A DNA stretch of 52,129 nucleotides from Iphinoe sp. HA4291-MV1. Lineage in GTDB: Bacteria; Cyanobacteriota; Cyanobacteriia; Cyanobacteriales; Nostocaceae. Where the stretch lies: the NCBI GenBank assembly GCA_019359415.1, contig JAHHHH010000053.1, positions 1-52,129 on the forward strand, given 5' to 3'. The stretch's first letter is position 1; each line of letters begins with the position of its first letter. Shown here one piece after another: positions 44,533 through 52,129 of the stretch. The position numbers were made by a program, and so were the translations under genes. The notes under the pieces are model-generated. The model was not told where the DNA came from, ran no database searches, and worked only from the letters and a program-made list of their open reading frames with translations.

Positions 44533-45759
44533 TTAAGAGAACCATTCTAAAACAGCTTCTTCCTTTGTATTGGTATTGCGTGATGGTGTCTCACGATTAA
44601 ACTTCATGTGAATTGAGCGTGTTTGTTCACCATCAGCAGCAACAGCTATAATCGGATAGTCAATTAAACCATCCTGGAAGGACATCTGGAAGCGGAAGGT
44701 ACCGTCTGGATTCAGCTTAATTGGATGACCGCCAATTGTAACAGTCGCATCAGGTTCAGTTGCGCCGTAAACAATCAACTCAGCATCAGCAATTAACCAG
44801 AACTTGCGTGGACGTACAGGTATCGCAGAAGCAGAGAAGCCGACACCGGACATGGTTAAACCAGACACAGTTGGAACTGCCCACATACCTACGCCAGAGG
44901 GGAAGACGTAGGAGCTGATGGCTTGTTCTGGAGTAACGGAACCAGGAACGTGCTGCATGGAACCAAACAGAGAACCAGCAACGCGCATGGCTTCTGCAGA
45001 TTCTGCCATCCCAAAGATTTGGTCGTAGATGGCGTTGTCGCCAGCAGCAGCCGCTGCGACTTTCTTGGTGGGAGGAACCAGTTCGTAAACGGTTTTGTCA
45101 CGCAAATCTTCATCAAAGTTTACGGTGATGAAGACATCTTCAATCCAGTCAGAAGGATAGACAGGAGGAACGTGGACAGGTGTAGAACGAGCTAGGATTA
45201 ACCAGCGACCATCAGCACAACGGTAACCGATGTCGATGACATAATCGCGATCGCTCACTGGAACTGGTAGATACCATTCCCGTGCAAGTTCGTCGCAAGG
45301 ATATTCTTGAATGCTGTGAGGACTTTGGTACTCTATGTTGATGTCGGTGACATCATAAATACGCAGTGCCAACTGTTGTCCCCCTTGCCTGCGCAGTTCT
45401 TCTTTGTGCTCCTTGGGAACATCCCAGTAGGTATAAGCCCACTGTGGATCGCGGGGTAAGAGAACAATACGGCTTTCTCCGTAGCCTTCAGGGAGATCCG
45501 TTAGTCCTTCATCAACATCAGCGAGAGTACCGCCAGTACGATCGACTTGACCTAACTCAAACTTTGCTGCTTCCACGGTTTCCTGTGCCTCCATTGAACG
45601 AGATTGGCTGAGAGAAACTTTGCTGCGTTGAATTTCTTGAATAGATGCCAGCAGTTGCGATTTACGCATTCGGCTGTAACGAGAGATGCTAAACTCGCTA
45701 GCTACTTTACGTAGTTGGCGCAATGTCATCTCTTCTAAAGGTGGGCGTTCTTTTGCCAT
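44533..45759 (-). CDS. DUF4912 protein with N-terminal Rho_N-like domain
   Basis: 408 residues. Residues 8-45 (EEMTLRQLRKVASEFSISRY, then SRMRKSQLLASIQE) look like the small Rho N-terminal/SAP-like helical domain. DUF4912 follows (about 85-210): GYGESRIVLLPRDPQWAYTYWDVPKEH and REWYLPVPVSDRDYVIDIGY. The C-terminal part, with SGVGFSASAIPVRPRKFWLIADAELIVYGATEPDATVTIGG, is a beta-rich domain. DUF4912 proteins are widespread in cyanobacteria and firmicutes; the role is not known. Separate gene with its own promoter region. Confidence 0.9.
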   Translation of the reverse strand: MAKERPPLEEMTLRQLRKVASEFSISRYSRMRKSQLLASIQEIQRSKVSLSQSRSMEAQETVEAAKFELGQVDRTGGTLADVDEGLTDLPEGYGESRIVLLPRDPQWAYTYWDVPKEHKEELRRQGGQQLALRIYDVTDINIEYQSPHSIQEYPCDELAREWYLPVPVSDRDYVIDIGYRCADGRWLILARSTPVHVPPVYPSDWIEDVFITVNFDEDLRDKTVYELVPPTKKVAAAAAGDNAIYDQIFGMAESAEAMRVAGSLFGSMQHVPGSVTPEQAISSYVFPSGVGMWAVPTVSGLTMSGVGFSASAIPVRPRKFWLIADAELIVYGATEPDATVTIGGHPIKLNPDGTFRFQMSFQDGLIDYPIIAVAADGEQTRSIHMKFNRETPSRNTNTKEEAVLEWFS

Positions 45760-46208
45760 GAATTTGGCCTCCAGTAGTTTGAAAGGTTTATGATGTCCCC
45801 TGATTGCTAAGTGGCTGATAAATAACCATAGATCCCAGATAAACTAGTTTTTTATGTTTTCTAGTGTGTTTTTAAATTGTGGCTGACTCTCTTTCAATTC
45901 CCTGTCATGCCAAAATCAGCACTTTTTATTGGGGAGCAGAGGCAGCCTTTGTTACTGAATATTAACAAATAACTCTCCGTTGGGATCAAGGGGTTCTCGG
46001 ACGCATTTTTGAGCTTTTCACGAATTTATTAGCCATTTGGGGATCACAAAGTTATGCTTTACTGACATTTTAGCTTGTTATAAGCGAGTCCCGCACCTGA
46101 ATAATGGTGGTAATGTCAATCTTCGATGACAAAACTCTTGTCCCCTTGCCCCTTGCCCCTTGCCCAATTCCCATTGCCCATTGCCCATTGCCCATGAGTC
46201 TCCACACT
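45760..46208. other. Spacer upstream of the DUF4912 gene
   Basis: 449 bp. The half near 45760 is AT-rich and likely holds the DUF4912 promoter. The half near 46140-46195 holds tandem ccttgcccc and cattgccc units close to the stop of the response-regulator gene. No gene seen. Confidence 0.6.
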
Positions 46209-46877
46209 TCACGTTCGCAAACGATAACCAATTCCCCTAATTGTCTGAATCCTGTCGCTTCCCAACTTCTTTCGCAAGTGACCAATATAAACATCAACAA
46301 TATTTGACCCAGGATCGTAGTCATAACCCCAGATGCGATTAAGCAATTGTTCTCGACTCATAACTTGCATGGGATGACGCAAAAACACTTCTGCCAAAAT
46401 AAACTCACGGGTGGAAAGTTCAACTAATCTGTCGCCTACCCAAACCTCTCGTGTTAACAAATCTAAAGCAATGTCACCCACTCTGAGGGTTGTTTCCTCT
46501 TTGACTCTTGGTACGTTACGATTCCGCAACTGCACTCGGATACGCGCCAGTAATTCCTCAAAACGAAACGGCTTGGTAATGTAATCATCGGCACCACTTT
46601 CTAATCCTGCAACCGTATCATCCACACCATCACGGGCAGTCAGGACAATGATTGGTAGAGTTTCTCCCCTTCCTCGCAACTCTTGCAGCAGATCTAAACC
46701 ATCTCTATCTGGTAGCCCTAAATCTAAAATCAGCAGGTCAAACTCTTTACTACTCGTTACACTCACGACTTGATTAGCGTTAATGGCGATGGCCGTTGTA
46801 AAGCCGTGCGCCTGCAACCCGGTTTCTAGAAAGGCGGTAATGCGAGAATTGTCTTCGGCGATGAGAATCCGATTCAT
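46209..46877 (-). CDS. OmpR-type response regulator
   Basis: 222 residues from the ATG at 46877 (MNRILIAEDNSRITAFLE); an upstream ATG adds six residues. The receiver domain has the acidic pair at residues 9-10 region, phospho-acceptor Asp52 (LLILDLGLPDRDG), the T/A switch (VLTARD) and Lys in ITKPFRFEEL. The C-terminal winged helix (LSTREFILAEVFLRHPMQVM, YIGHLRKKLG, TIRGIGYRLR) binds DNA. Its start lies inside the 3' end of the kinase gene, with a 98-bp overlap, so the pair is co-transcribed and translation may be coupled. Confidence 0.93.
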   Translation of the reverse strand: MNRILIAEDNSRITAFLETGLQAHGFTTAIAINANQVVSVTSSKEFDLLILDLGLPDRDGLDLLQELRGRGETLPIIVLTARDGVDDTVAGLESGADDYITKPFRFEELLARIRVQLRNRNVPRVKEETTLRVGDIALDLLTREVWVGDRLVELSTREFILAEVFLRHPMQVMSREQLLNRIWGYDYDPGSNIVDVYIGHLRKKLGSDRIQTIRGIGYRLRT

Positions 46878-48312
46878 GAATGACAGCGTCAACACAAGAA
46901 GCTAGGGGAATCACAATAGTAAACGTAGACCCATGACCCAGACGACTAGAAAGCTCGATCCATCCATCATGAGCTTGAGCGATCGCTTGCACAATTGCAA
47001 GTCCCAAGCCGTGCCCTTCAAGCTGTTGGTCACCTTTCGTCGCCTGTACAAAACGCTCGAAAATACGTTTTTGGTCTTCAGGGGCAATTCCTTCTCCAGT
47101 ATCACTTACCCAAATGTAGGCATAGTCCCCTTTGATACATGAGCCAAGTGTAATGGTATCACCATTACGAGTATGACGAACTGCATTCAGAACTAAATTC
47201 ATCACTGCTTGAGTTAACCGTTGACGATCAACCATAATTGGACTGAACCCTTTAACTTCCAACTGCCAATCCCGGTTTGCACCGAAGCGAGCTTTCTGGT
47301 AAATTTCTTCCGTTAGCCAGTCCAATTCCTCTGGCTTAAGTCTCAGAAAATCTGGGTGTTTTGTCCTTGCCAATAGCAGCAAGTCGTTCACCAGACGACA
47401 CATACGGTCTAATTCATCCATAACTAAGGCAATAGTGACCTGCTGCTGTCTTTCTGGGCAAAACTGTAGCATCTCCAAATGTCCCTGAATAACCGTGATA
47501 GGAGTCCGCAGTTCATGACTAGCATCATTGAGAAACTTCTGCTGGCTATCAAAGGCGAACTGAAGTCGATCCAGCATTTCATTAAAAGTTTTTGTCAACT
47601 CAGCAATTTCATCCGAGCCTTTTACTGGGATACGTTGTGTCATATCTGACCCAGTAATGGAATGAGCAGCTTTAGTCAGTAGTCGCAGAGGATACAAGAC
47701 TCTACCAGCAGTCACCCACGCTAGTAAGAAAAAGATGAGCAGGACAATGAGCGTTACCTGCATGACTAGGGAAATAGCATTTGTACCTGCTTGGAAAGCA
47801 GCCGATGCATCATGAATTGCGATGAGAGTACCACGTTCTCCACCCACATTAACTGGTTGAGCCACATAGCGAATTCTTAATGTAGAAGTTTGTGTATAAC
47901 CGCTTTTCGGCATCTTCAACTGAGTCCATTGCCGTAATAGGGTTGGACACTGCTCTAGCAAATCTGTGGGTAAAATTGGGCTGTATTTGTAGATTTTGTC
48001 GTTGATAAGAGTGATGATATACTCGTTGCGCGTAGGAGCATAGTGAGATAAAAATTTATCGAACAGCTTAGTAGTGTTTGTCGGAGTTGATTTTTTTTCG
48101 CTATGTTTCCTTGCCAGTAACTGAAATCGTTCTACCTCCTTAATGAGAGAGGCATCAGCTCGTGCTTTTAAGTCATCGTAATATATCTGGCGAGTTGCTT
48201 GAATAGAAAACGTCGCTGTACAAGCTGTTAACAAAAAGTACCAGACTAAAAGACGAACTCGTACACTGTGGAATGTTTTGCGCCATCCCTCTGGGAGCAT
48301 AGTTTTTGCCAT
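46780..48312 (-). CDS. Membrane sensor histidine kinase
   Basis: 510 residues. Two membrane helices (about 18-38 and 182-203) enclose an extracytoplasmic sensor of some 140 residues. HAMP follows (205-255), then HisKA with His266 (NDASHELRTPITVI), and HATPase with N-box NLVLNAVRHT, G1 DTGEGIAPEDQ and G2 GHGLGLAIV. It should phosphorylate the downstream response regulator. After the usual kinase end (GSTFTIVIPLAS) there are about 32 more residues read from the overlap with the regulator gene, which is unusual. Signal unknown. Confidence 0.93.
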   Translation of the reverse strand: MAKTMLPEGWRKTFHSVRVRLLVWYFLLTACTATFSIQATRQIYYDDLKARADASLIKEVERFQLLARKHSEKKSTPTNTTKLFDKFLSHYAPTRNEYIITLINDKIYKYSPILPTDLLEQCPTLLRQWTQLKMPKSGYTQTSTLRIRYVAQPVNVGGERGTLIAIHDASAAFQAGTNAISLVMQVTLIVLLIFFLLAWVTAGRVLYPLRLLTKAAHSITGSDMTQRIPVKGSDEIAELTKTFNEMLDRLQFAFDSQQKFLNDASHELRTPITVIQGHLEMLQFCPERQQQVTIALVMDELDRMCRLVNDLLLLARTKHPDFLRLKPEELDWLTEEIYQKARFGANRDWQLEVKGFSPIMVDRQRLTQAVMNLVLNAVRHTRNGDTITLGSCIKGDYAYIWVSDTGEGIAPEDQKRIFERFVQATKGDQQLEGHGLGLAIVQAIAQAHDGWIELSSRLGHGSTFTIVIPLASCVDAVIHESDSHRRRQFSHYRLSRNRVAGARLYNGHRH

Positions 48313-48402
48313 TTATGTATACTAGCTATACGCTTTAGATTGACTAAATATTTCTTTATAGTTTGCCTAATAAACTTGGGTGTCGGCAACCTAATGAAAG
48401 AC

Positions 48403-48512
48403 TCAGTACAATAGCCAATGCTTGAGAGAAATGACAGTTGGACGAGTTTTGTTGATTTTTTGTATCTGCTGTAGGGATCTGGGTTGATTAACCAGACTGG
48501 ACCTTTAAACAT
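48403..48512 (-). pseudogene. Frameshifted MazF-type toxin remnant
   Basis: ATG at 48510-48512 overlaps the antitoxin stop. The frame starts MFKGPVWLINPDP, like the MFKRGEIWLINLDP start of cyanobacterial MazF/PemK toxins. The next conserved block, INKTRPTVIS, is in another frame (48456-48427) and ends at a stop at 48403. The rest of the toxin is not recognisable. The original frame runs on over the kinase start but with no toxin features. So the toxin is dead. Confidence 0.7.
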
Positions 48513-48729
48513 GGGTATCTAAATTATCTTGGTCGTCATCTGTATAGTCGAAGTCTTCTCCCTCAAAGTCTGTGATGGGTGTTCTTGCTGCTGCCAATTG
48601 CTGCTTTTGCTGATCTATGCTGAGTGACGTTCGTTCTTGGCGATTCAGTTTTAGTGCGGCTTCAGCTATTACTAAGCGTTCACTGGCAGTTAATTTTGGG
48701 AGAATTTGTAAAATTTCTTTGATTTCCAT
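48505..48729 (-). CDS. Antitoxin of a MazF-type pair, toxin lost
   Basis: 74 residues: MEIKEILQILPKLTASERLV at the start, a Gln-rich helical middle, and an acidic toxin-binding tail (DFEGEDFDYTDDDQDNLDTH). This matches antitoxin proteins that precede MazF-like toxins in cyanobacteria. The stop overlaps the start of the toxin remnant in the usual way (ATGTTTAA). The antitoxin frame is intact although its toxin is broken, which suggests the antitoxin either persists for other targets or is on its way to loss. Confidence 0.75.
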   Translation of the reverse strand: MEIKEILQILPKLTASERLVIAEAALKLNRQERTSLSIDQQKQQLAAARTPITDFEGEDFDYTDDDQDNLDTHV

Positions 48730-49118
48730 AGAACTATCTTAGGCTATTTGTCCTTATTCATTATCTACGTTTGCGTGATAGCAACAAGTGCTTATCCTTC
48801 TTTTATCACTTTCGAAAGAGAAGAATTCTCGTTCCCAGGCTAAGCCTGGGAATGCATTCCTGTGGGCTGCTGCCTCATTACAATGACAAGGTTAAAGATA
48901 GGACGCAAGTTTGTCTAAGGAAATAGGCTATTTTAAGTCATTTACCGCTCGCTCTATTATTCATTTGCTCAAGAAAAATAATGCAACCTATATACTTAAT
49001 CAGCTTGAATTCTACAAACTAAAACACAAGAAAACTCAAAATGAGAATTGGGAATTGGGTTTTTTCCTTATGCCCCATTCCCTATTTTCAGTGTTTCTAG
49101 GTTTATCCTGGGAGCGAG
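48730..49118. other. Spacer with a 21-bp palindrome
   Basis: 389 bp. At 48832-48852 the palindrome ttcccaggct-a-agcctgggaa occurs, a type of dispersed repeat. Near 49040 gaattgggaattgggtttttt is a short tandem. A plus-strand frame from 48911 crosses into the kinase gene antisense and is not a gene. Confidence 0.6.
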
Positions 49119-51047
49119 TTATGCCACGGCTACACCGAAAAACTGCGGAAACTTTACAGAGAATATGGTTTCACCAGACACACTTTGGACATGAATTGAG
49201 GCTCCTATGTGCTTCACAAGTTTTCGCACCAATGCCAGCCCCAATCCTGTACCGCCATATTTCCAAGGGTCATTGTTGGGGATGCGGTAAAATGGGTCGA
49301 AGATGTGTGATAGTTCGTGGCTCGGTATCTCAACTCCGGAATTGCTGATGCTAAGAACGACTGTATCTGCAACTTTGGAAACCGAAACTGTGATTGATTC
49401 CCCCGCAGGAGTAAATTTGCAAGCATTATTCAGCAGCTCAGTTATGATACGCTCCAAATCAGTGATATCTGTTTCCAAAGGTGGGAGTTCATCGGCAACA
49501 TTTAAGTGTAGCTGCTGCTGCTGACAGCTAGCAATTTCTCGAAAAGGTTCTACAATAGAGGGAAGCCAAGTTTGTAAGTCAATCACGATTAAAGTTAAAA
49601 GTTCAGTATCTGCTTCGAGATATGTGAGTGTGAGCAGGTCATTGATTAGTTTGCTTTCTCGCCGACACTCCTTATGAAGGATATGTAATAGTTGCGGTAC
49701 TATTTCTATATCAAATAGTCCTTCTTGCTTGAGAACACTTTCTAAAGTTTGGGCGGCGAGGTTAATACTAGTTATTGGTGTTCGCAGTTCATGGGAAAGG
49801 GTTCTCAGGAATTCGTGTTTTAGGTGTTTGAGTGTTTCTAGCTCACTAGCCTGTGTTTGGATAACTTCACAAAGTCTGGCTCTACGTAGAGCGATCGCAC
49901 ATTCATTTGCCACTTGCTGTACGAGCTTCACCTCAAATTCATTAAACGCCACTTGTGTTTGTCTTTTCACCCAAATATTTCCTAAAACTCCTTGAGCATC
50001 GAAAATTGGATAAGCTACCTGTGCAACAACACTCAACTTTGGGTTCCATCCAGGAACAATTTCCATTAATTGCATGGGTTGTTTTTGCAACAGTGGCTGA
50101 TAAATTTCTGGAAAGTCTGCAATCCGTTTTGTCAATCCTTGACATTGAGGTAGGGTAGTGGTGTACTCGTAAGCAATAGTTACAATTGTTTGGTGATCGC
50201 TATACAGTTCAATTTGACAGCAGTCTGCTTGTAGAACCTGTGCTAATTTCTGCATCGCTGCTTGCAGCACCTGAGTTTCATCAAGATTGTCACGGATTTG
50301 TTCAGTTATACATCGAGCGATGGGTTCAAAGTTGAGAAGGTACTGCAACTGGGCAGTTTGTTGTTGCACCTGCAACTGTTGCTGAACTTTTAGACACTCT
50401 ATCTGCTTCTGCAATTTTGCTTGTTGAACAGCAATTCCTAATTGATCTGCCAGTTGCTTAAGTAAATCAATTTCTGTTTGTTGCCATTGACGCGGTTGAT
50501 GACACTGCTGGGCTATCAACAAACCCCACAAATCTTGTGCGAGTAAAATTGGAACCACCAACTTAGCTCTGACTTGCATAGAAGCAAGTAAATTGATGTC
50601 ACACGGAGCTAGCCCTGCTGCTAGAATATCCTTCACCGCTTGAATATAACCTCGCTTGTAGCGCTCTATATGTTTTTCTGTAAAACAGGGATCTTTAATG
50701 ATGGTTCCTAGAAGTGGGCAACCGGATGTAACAGTTGATTCTACAACGATAACTCCAGTTCCATTTGGCTCAAAGCGGTTGATAATGACGCGATCGCACG
50801 CCAACAACTGCCGAAGTTCCGTTACTGTCTGATTGAGAATTATCTCTAAATTCAGAGATTGACGAATACGTTGAGCTGTTGCTCCTAGCAATTGCTCCCG
50901 TCCTATTTTATGCTGCAACCCTTCGTCTGGTTGCTTGTACTCGATAATATTGGTACTAGTACCAGTCTCATCTCTATCTGCTGGTAGCTCCAAAAAAGAC
51001 GGTGATTCTGTTAGCTCTGCGGTTGATTCTGATGGATTGATACTCAT
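49119..51047 (-). CDS. GAF-GAF histidine kinase, possible cyanobacteriochrome
   Basis: 642 residues, soluble. GAF1 (about 60-210) follows the cyanobacteriochrome pattern: CDRVIINRFEPNG, a DPCF motif (Asp119, Cys121) as in DXCF photoreceptors, AGLAPCDINLL with Cys149 at the usual chromophore-binding position (Asp150 replaces the common His), and LVVPILLAQDLWGLLIAQQC. A Gln-rich coil (210-235) leads to GAF2 (about 245-395), without such motifs. HisKA has His419 (TLSHELRTPITS); HATPase has GTGLGLALV. It may sense light via a bilin and signal to an unlinked regulator. Without the conserved His, bilin binding is not assured. Confidence 0.85.
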   Translation of the reverse strand: MSINPSESTAELTESPSFLELPADRDETGTSTNIIEYKQPDEGLQHKIGREQLLGATAQRIRQSLNLEIILNQTVTELRQLLACDRVIINRFEPNGTGVIVVESTVTSGCPLLGTIIKDPCFTEKHIERYKRGYIQAVKDILAAGLAPCDINLLASMQVRAKLVVPILLAQDLWGLLIAQQCHQPRQWQQTEIDLLKQLADQLGIAVQQAKLQKQIECLKVQQQLQVQQQTAQLQYLLNFEPIARCITEQIRDNLDETQVLQAAMQKLAQVLQADCCQIELYSDHQTIVTIAYEYTTTLPQCQGLTKRIADFPEIYQPLLQKQPMQLMEIVPGWNPKLSVVAQVAYPIFDAQGVLGNIWVKRQTQVAFNEFEVKLVQQVANECAIALRRARLCEVIQTQASELETLKHLKHEFLRTLSHELRTPITSINLAAQTLESVLKQEGLFDIEIVPQLLHILHKECRRESKLINDLLTLTYLEADTELLTLIVIDLQTWLPSIVEPFREIASCQQQQLHLNVADELPPLETDITDLERIITELLNNACKFTPAGESITVSVSKVADTVVLSISNSGVEIPSHELSHIFDPFYRIPNNDPWKYGGTGLGLALVRKLVKHIGASIHVQSVSGETIFSVKFPQFFGVAVA

Positions 51048-51398
51048 GCGAGAGTCCCTGTCTTGTGTTACCCCGACTCTACTAGGTGTTCTCTACTGCA
51101 ATCACACTGGTAGAAAAAGTTCCCTAGCACCGAAAGCCAAGTATACTCAGCCCTGATTTATCGATACCCGTATCTATCGCTCTTTTGTAACTAACAAAAA
51201 AATATAATAAATATGTTTATATTCAGTAGCTCCTGTGGATAGAAAGCTAAGCTTATTTGCAGTATGGAGGAGTTTACGAAAATAGTTTTTTAATATTTCT
51301 TTAATTTATTATTCTTGCATATGCGGGATAAAGAAAAAAGCACGACTCCTCATAATTTTTATAATTTTTAACGGTTTTGCTAAGAAGAATTAAGGAAC

Positions 51399-51480
51399 CG
51401 CAGACGTAGCTTGCTTCCCCAAAGGGGTACGCAGATGAACGCAGACGTAGCTTGCTTCCCTAAAGGGGTACGCAGATGAA
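51399..51480. repeat. Two tandem 41-bp units
   Basis: Positions 51399-51439 and 51440-51480 are identical except for one base (cccc against ccct). Each unit has a small hairpin ccccaaagggg or cccyaaagggg, and cgcagacgta/tacgcagatg borders. Confidence 0.95.
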
Positions 51481-51529
51481 TGTGTACTTCATCCGGATAA
51501 GAGGCGCTATAATAAAGCGCATCTTCATA

Positions 51530-51658
51530 TATAGGAATCCGGTTTGATTTGGTGAAATTATCTGCGTAGGGAGGGAACTCTTAACAGGGAACTCTTAACA
51601 GGAAAGAAGGCTCTTTGAGGTGTACCTAGCTTCGCAAAAATCAAATAGGAGTCCTATA
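51530..51658. mobile_element. 129-bp element with imperfect inverted ends
   Basis: The outer 21 bp (51530-51550 and 51638-51658) are inverted repeats with 18 of 21 matches; both begin tatagga and finish ttgattt inward. The right end matches the left end of the element at 15788 at 19 of 21 positions, so the two belong to one family. The interior has two ggaactcttaacagg units. No flanking duplication is obvious. Confidence 0.65.
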
Positions 51659-52129
51659 GCAACGGTATAAGTACTTCATCCCATTAGTGCAGTCATAACT
51701 TACATAGAAAAAATCTTATCAATGTTCACCAAGTAGGGGAGAAACTAGCAGTTAACGTGAGTTCGACGAACTAAAAAACAGCAGGAGGCAGAGCAGGCAA
51801 GTCTTTTTTTTCGGGGCTAATTACCCCTACACCCCTTTACCCCTATACCCGCTCCCGTTGCGGGCTTGGTCAAGCCGAGATACAAAGCGTGGACATTGGA
51901 CATTGCACCAGACACCTTGTTTATTTTTGCTTTTATGACAGTCTCAGCTTTTTTTGTGCCATTTTCAAGCCGTCGAACTCAAGTTACTTTATACCCAACA
52001 CAGTACTAGTACAACACGGCGGAAATAATGTACCCATAATATGCGAGACTGGAGTCAACACAGAAAAATTGTAGTTAGGGCGCATAAAAGGAACGAGAAC
52101 GTGGTACGATTAGCACCAAAAACACTTAC

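Larger units (their letters stand above)
51048..52129. other. About 1.1 kb non-coding end region
   Basis: No credible gene to the window edge. It holds AT-rich DNA upstream of the kinase gene (51150-51390), a 41-bp direct duplication, an element with inverted ends, and small repeats (ggaactcttaacaggga-type near 51580; tacccctacacccctttacc at 51827-51846). Open frames up to 73 codons have no recognisable content. Confidence 0.6.

Noticed and set aside
48911-49348. Plus-strand 145-codon frame
   Set aside because: The second half is antisense to the ATP-binding domain of the GAF kinase and the first half is spacer DNA.

Overview
This window is chromosomal DNA from a cyanobacterium, most likely a filamentous Nostocales-type one. 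GCGATCGC (HIP1) octamers are frequent inside and between genes. The F1 subunits beta and epsilon form their own pair (atpD-atpC). There is a COP23-type protein, a GAF histidine kinase with cyanobacteriochrome-like cysteines, a DUF4912 protein, a Uma2 endonuclease, and abundant 7-bp short tandem repeats typical of these genomes. About 35 credible protein genes are present, mostly housekeeping. No tRNA, rRNA or CRISPR array was recognised.

0-6 kb: a decayed transposase-like stretch, purU (minus), a small membrane protein, then a four-gene minus-strand operon for a Gld-type ABC exporter (ATPase, permease, GldG-like, DUF4340). 6-11.6 kb: a toxin-antitoxin relic, a phosphoenolpyruvate synthase-like gene carrying a repeat-derived in-frame insert, mgtC-like, Uma2, and an intact VapC-type toxin/antitoxin pair. 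Two inverted copies of one small repeat element flank the middle of this stretch. 11.7-15.3 kb: recF, atpC, atpD. 15.3-16.8 kb: a gene-poor repeat zone with an antitoxin pseudogene, two MITE-like elements and a 21-bp minisatellite.

16.8-28.8 kb: a double trypsin-fold/TPR protein, COP23, a metal-chaperone GTPase of the CobW family, cysS (with a repeat inserted in frame), a TldD/TldE peptidase pair and an XPB-type helicase. 29-38.3 kb: the helicase's probable partner, a DivIVA-like coiled-coil protein, coaD, lgt, queE (with an upstream small gene broken by a MITE), cobM, an alkyltransferase-like protein, rlmN and a 59-residue zinc-ribbon protein. 38.3-40.9 kb: a long gene-poor interval with a transposase relic containing nested insertions, followed by a compositionally different alpha/beta hydrolase. 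41-52 kb: uvrC, a WD40 protein, a DUF4912 protein, a two-component pair, an antitoxin with a frameshifted MazF, a GAF-GAF histidine kinase, and about 1 kb of repeat-containing non-coding DNA.

The strongest unusual signals concern small mobile repeats. At least four elements have terminal inverted repeats, and three of them have matching flanking duplications. One interrupts a 74-codon gene whose frame is restored exactly when the element plus one TAA copy is removed. Other repeats sit in frame inside cysS and the PEP synthase-like gene. Three separate toxin-antitoxin relics show ongoing decay of such modules. I did not find a clearly new multi-gene defence or biosynthetic system. The best leads for biology are the XPB helicase/partner pair, the queE locus and the possible photoreceptor kinase.
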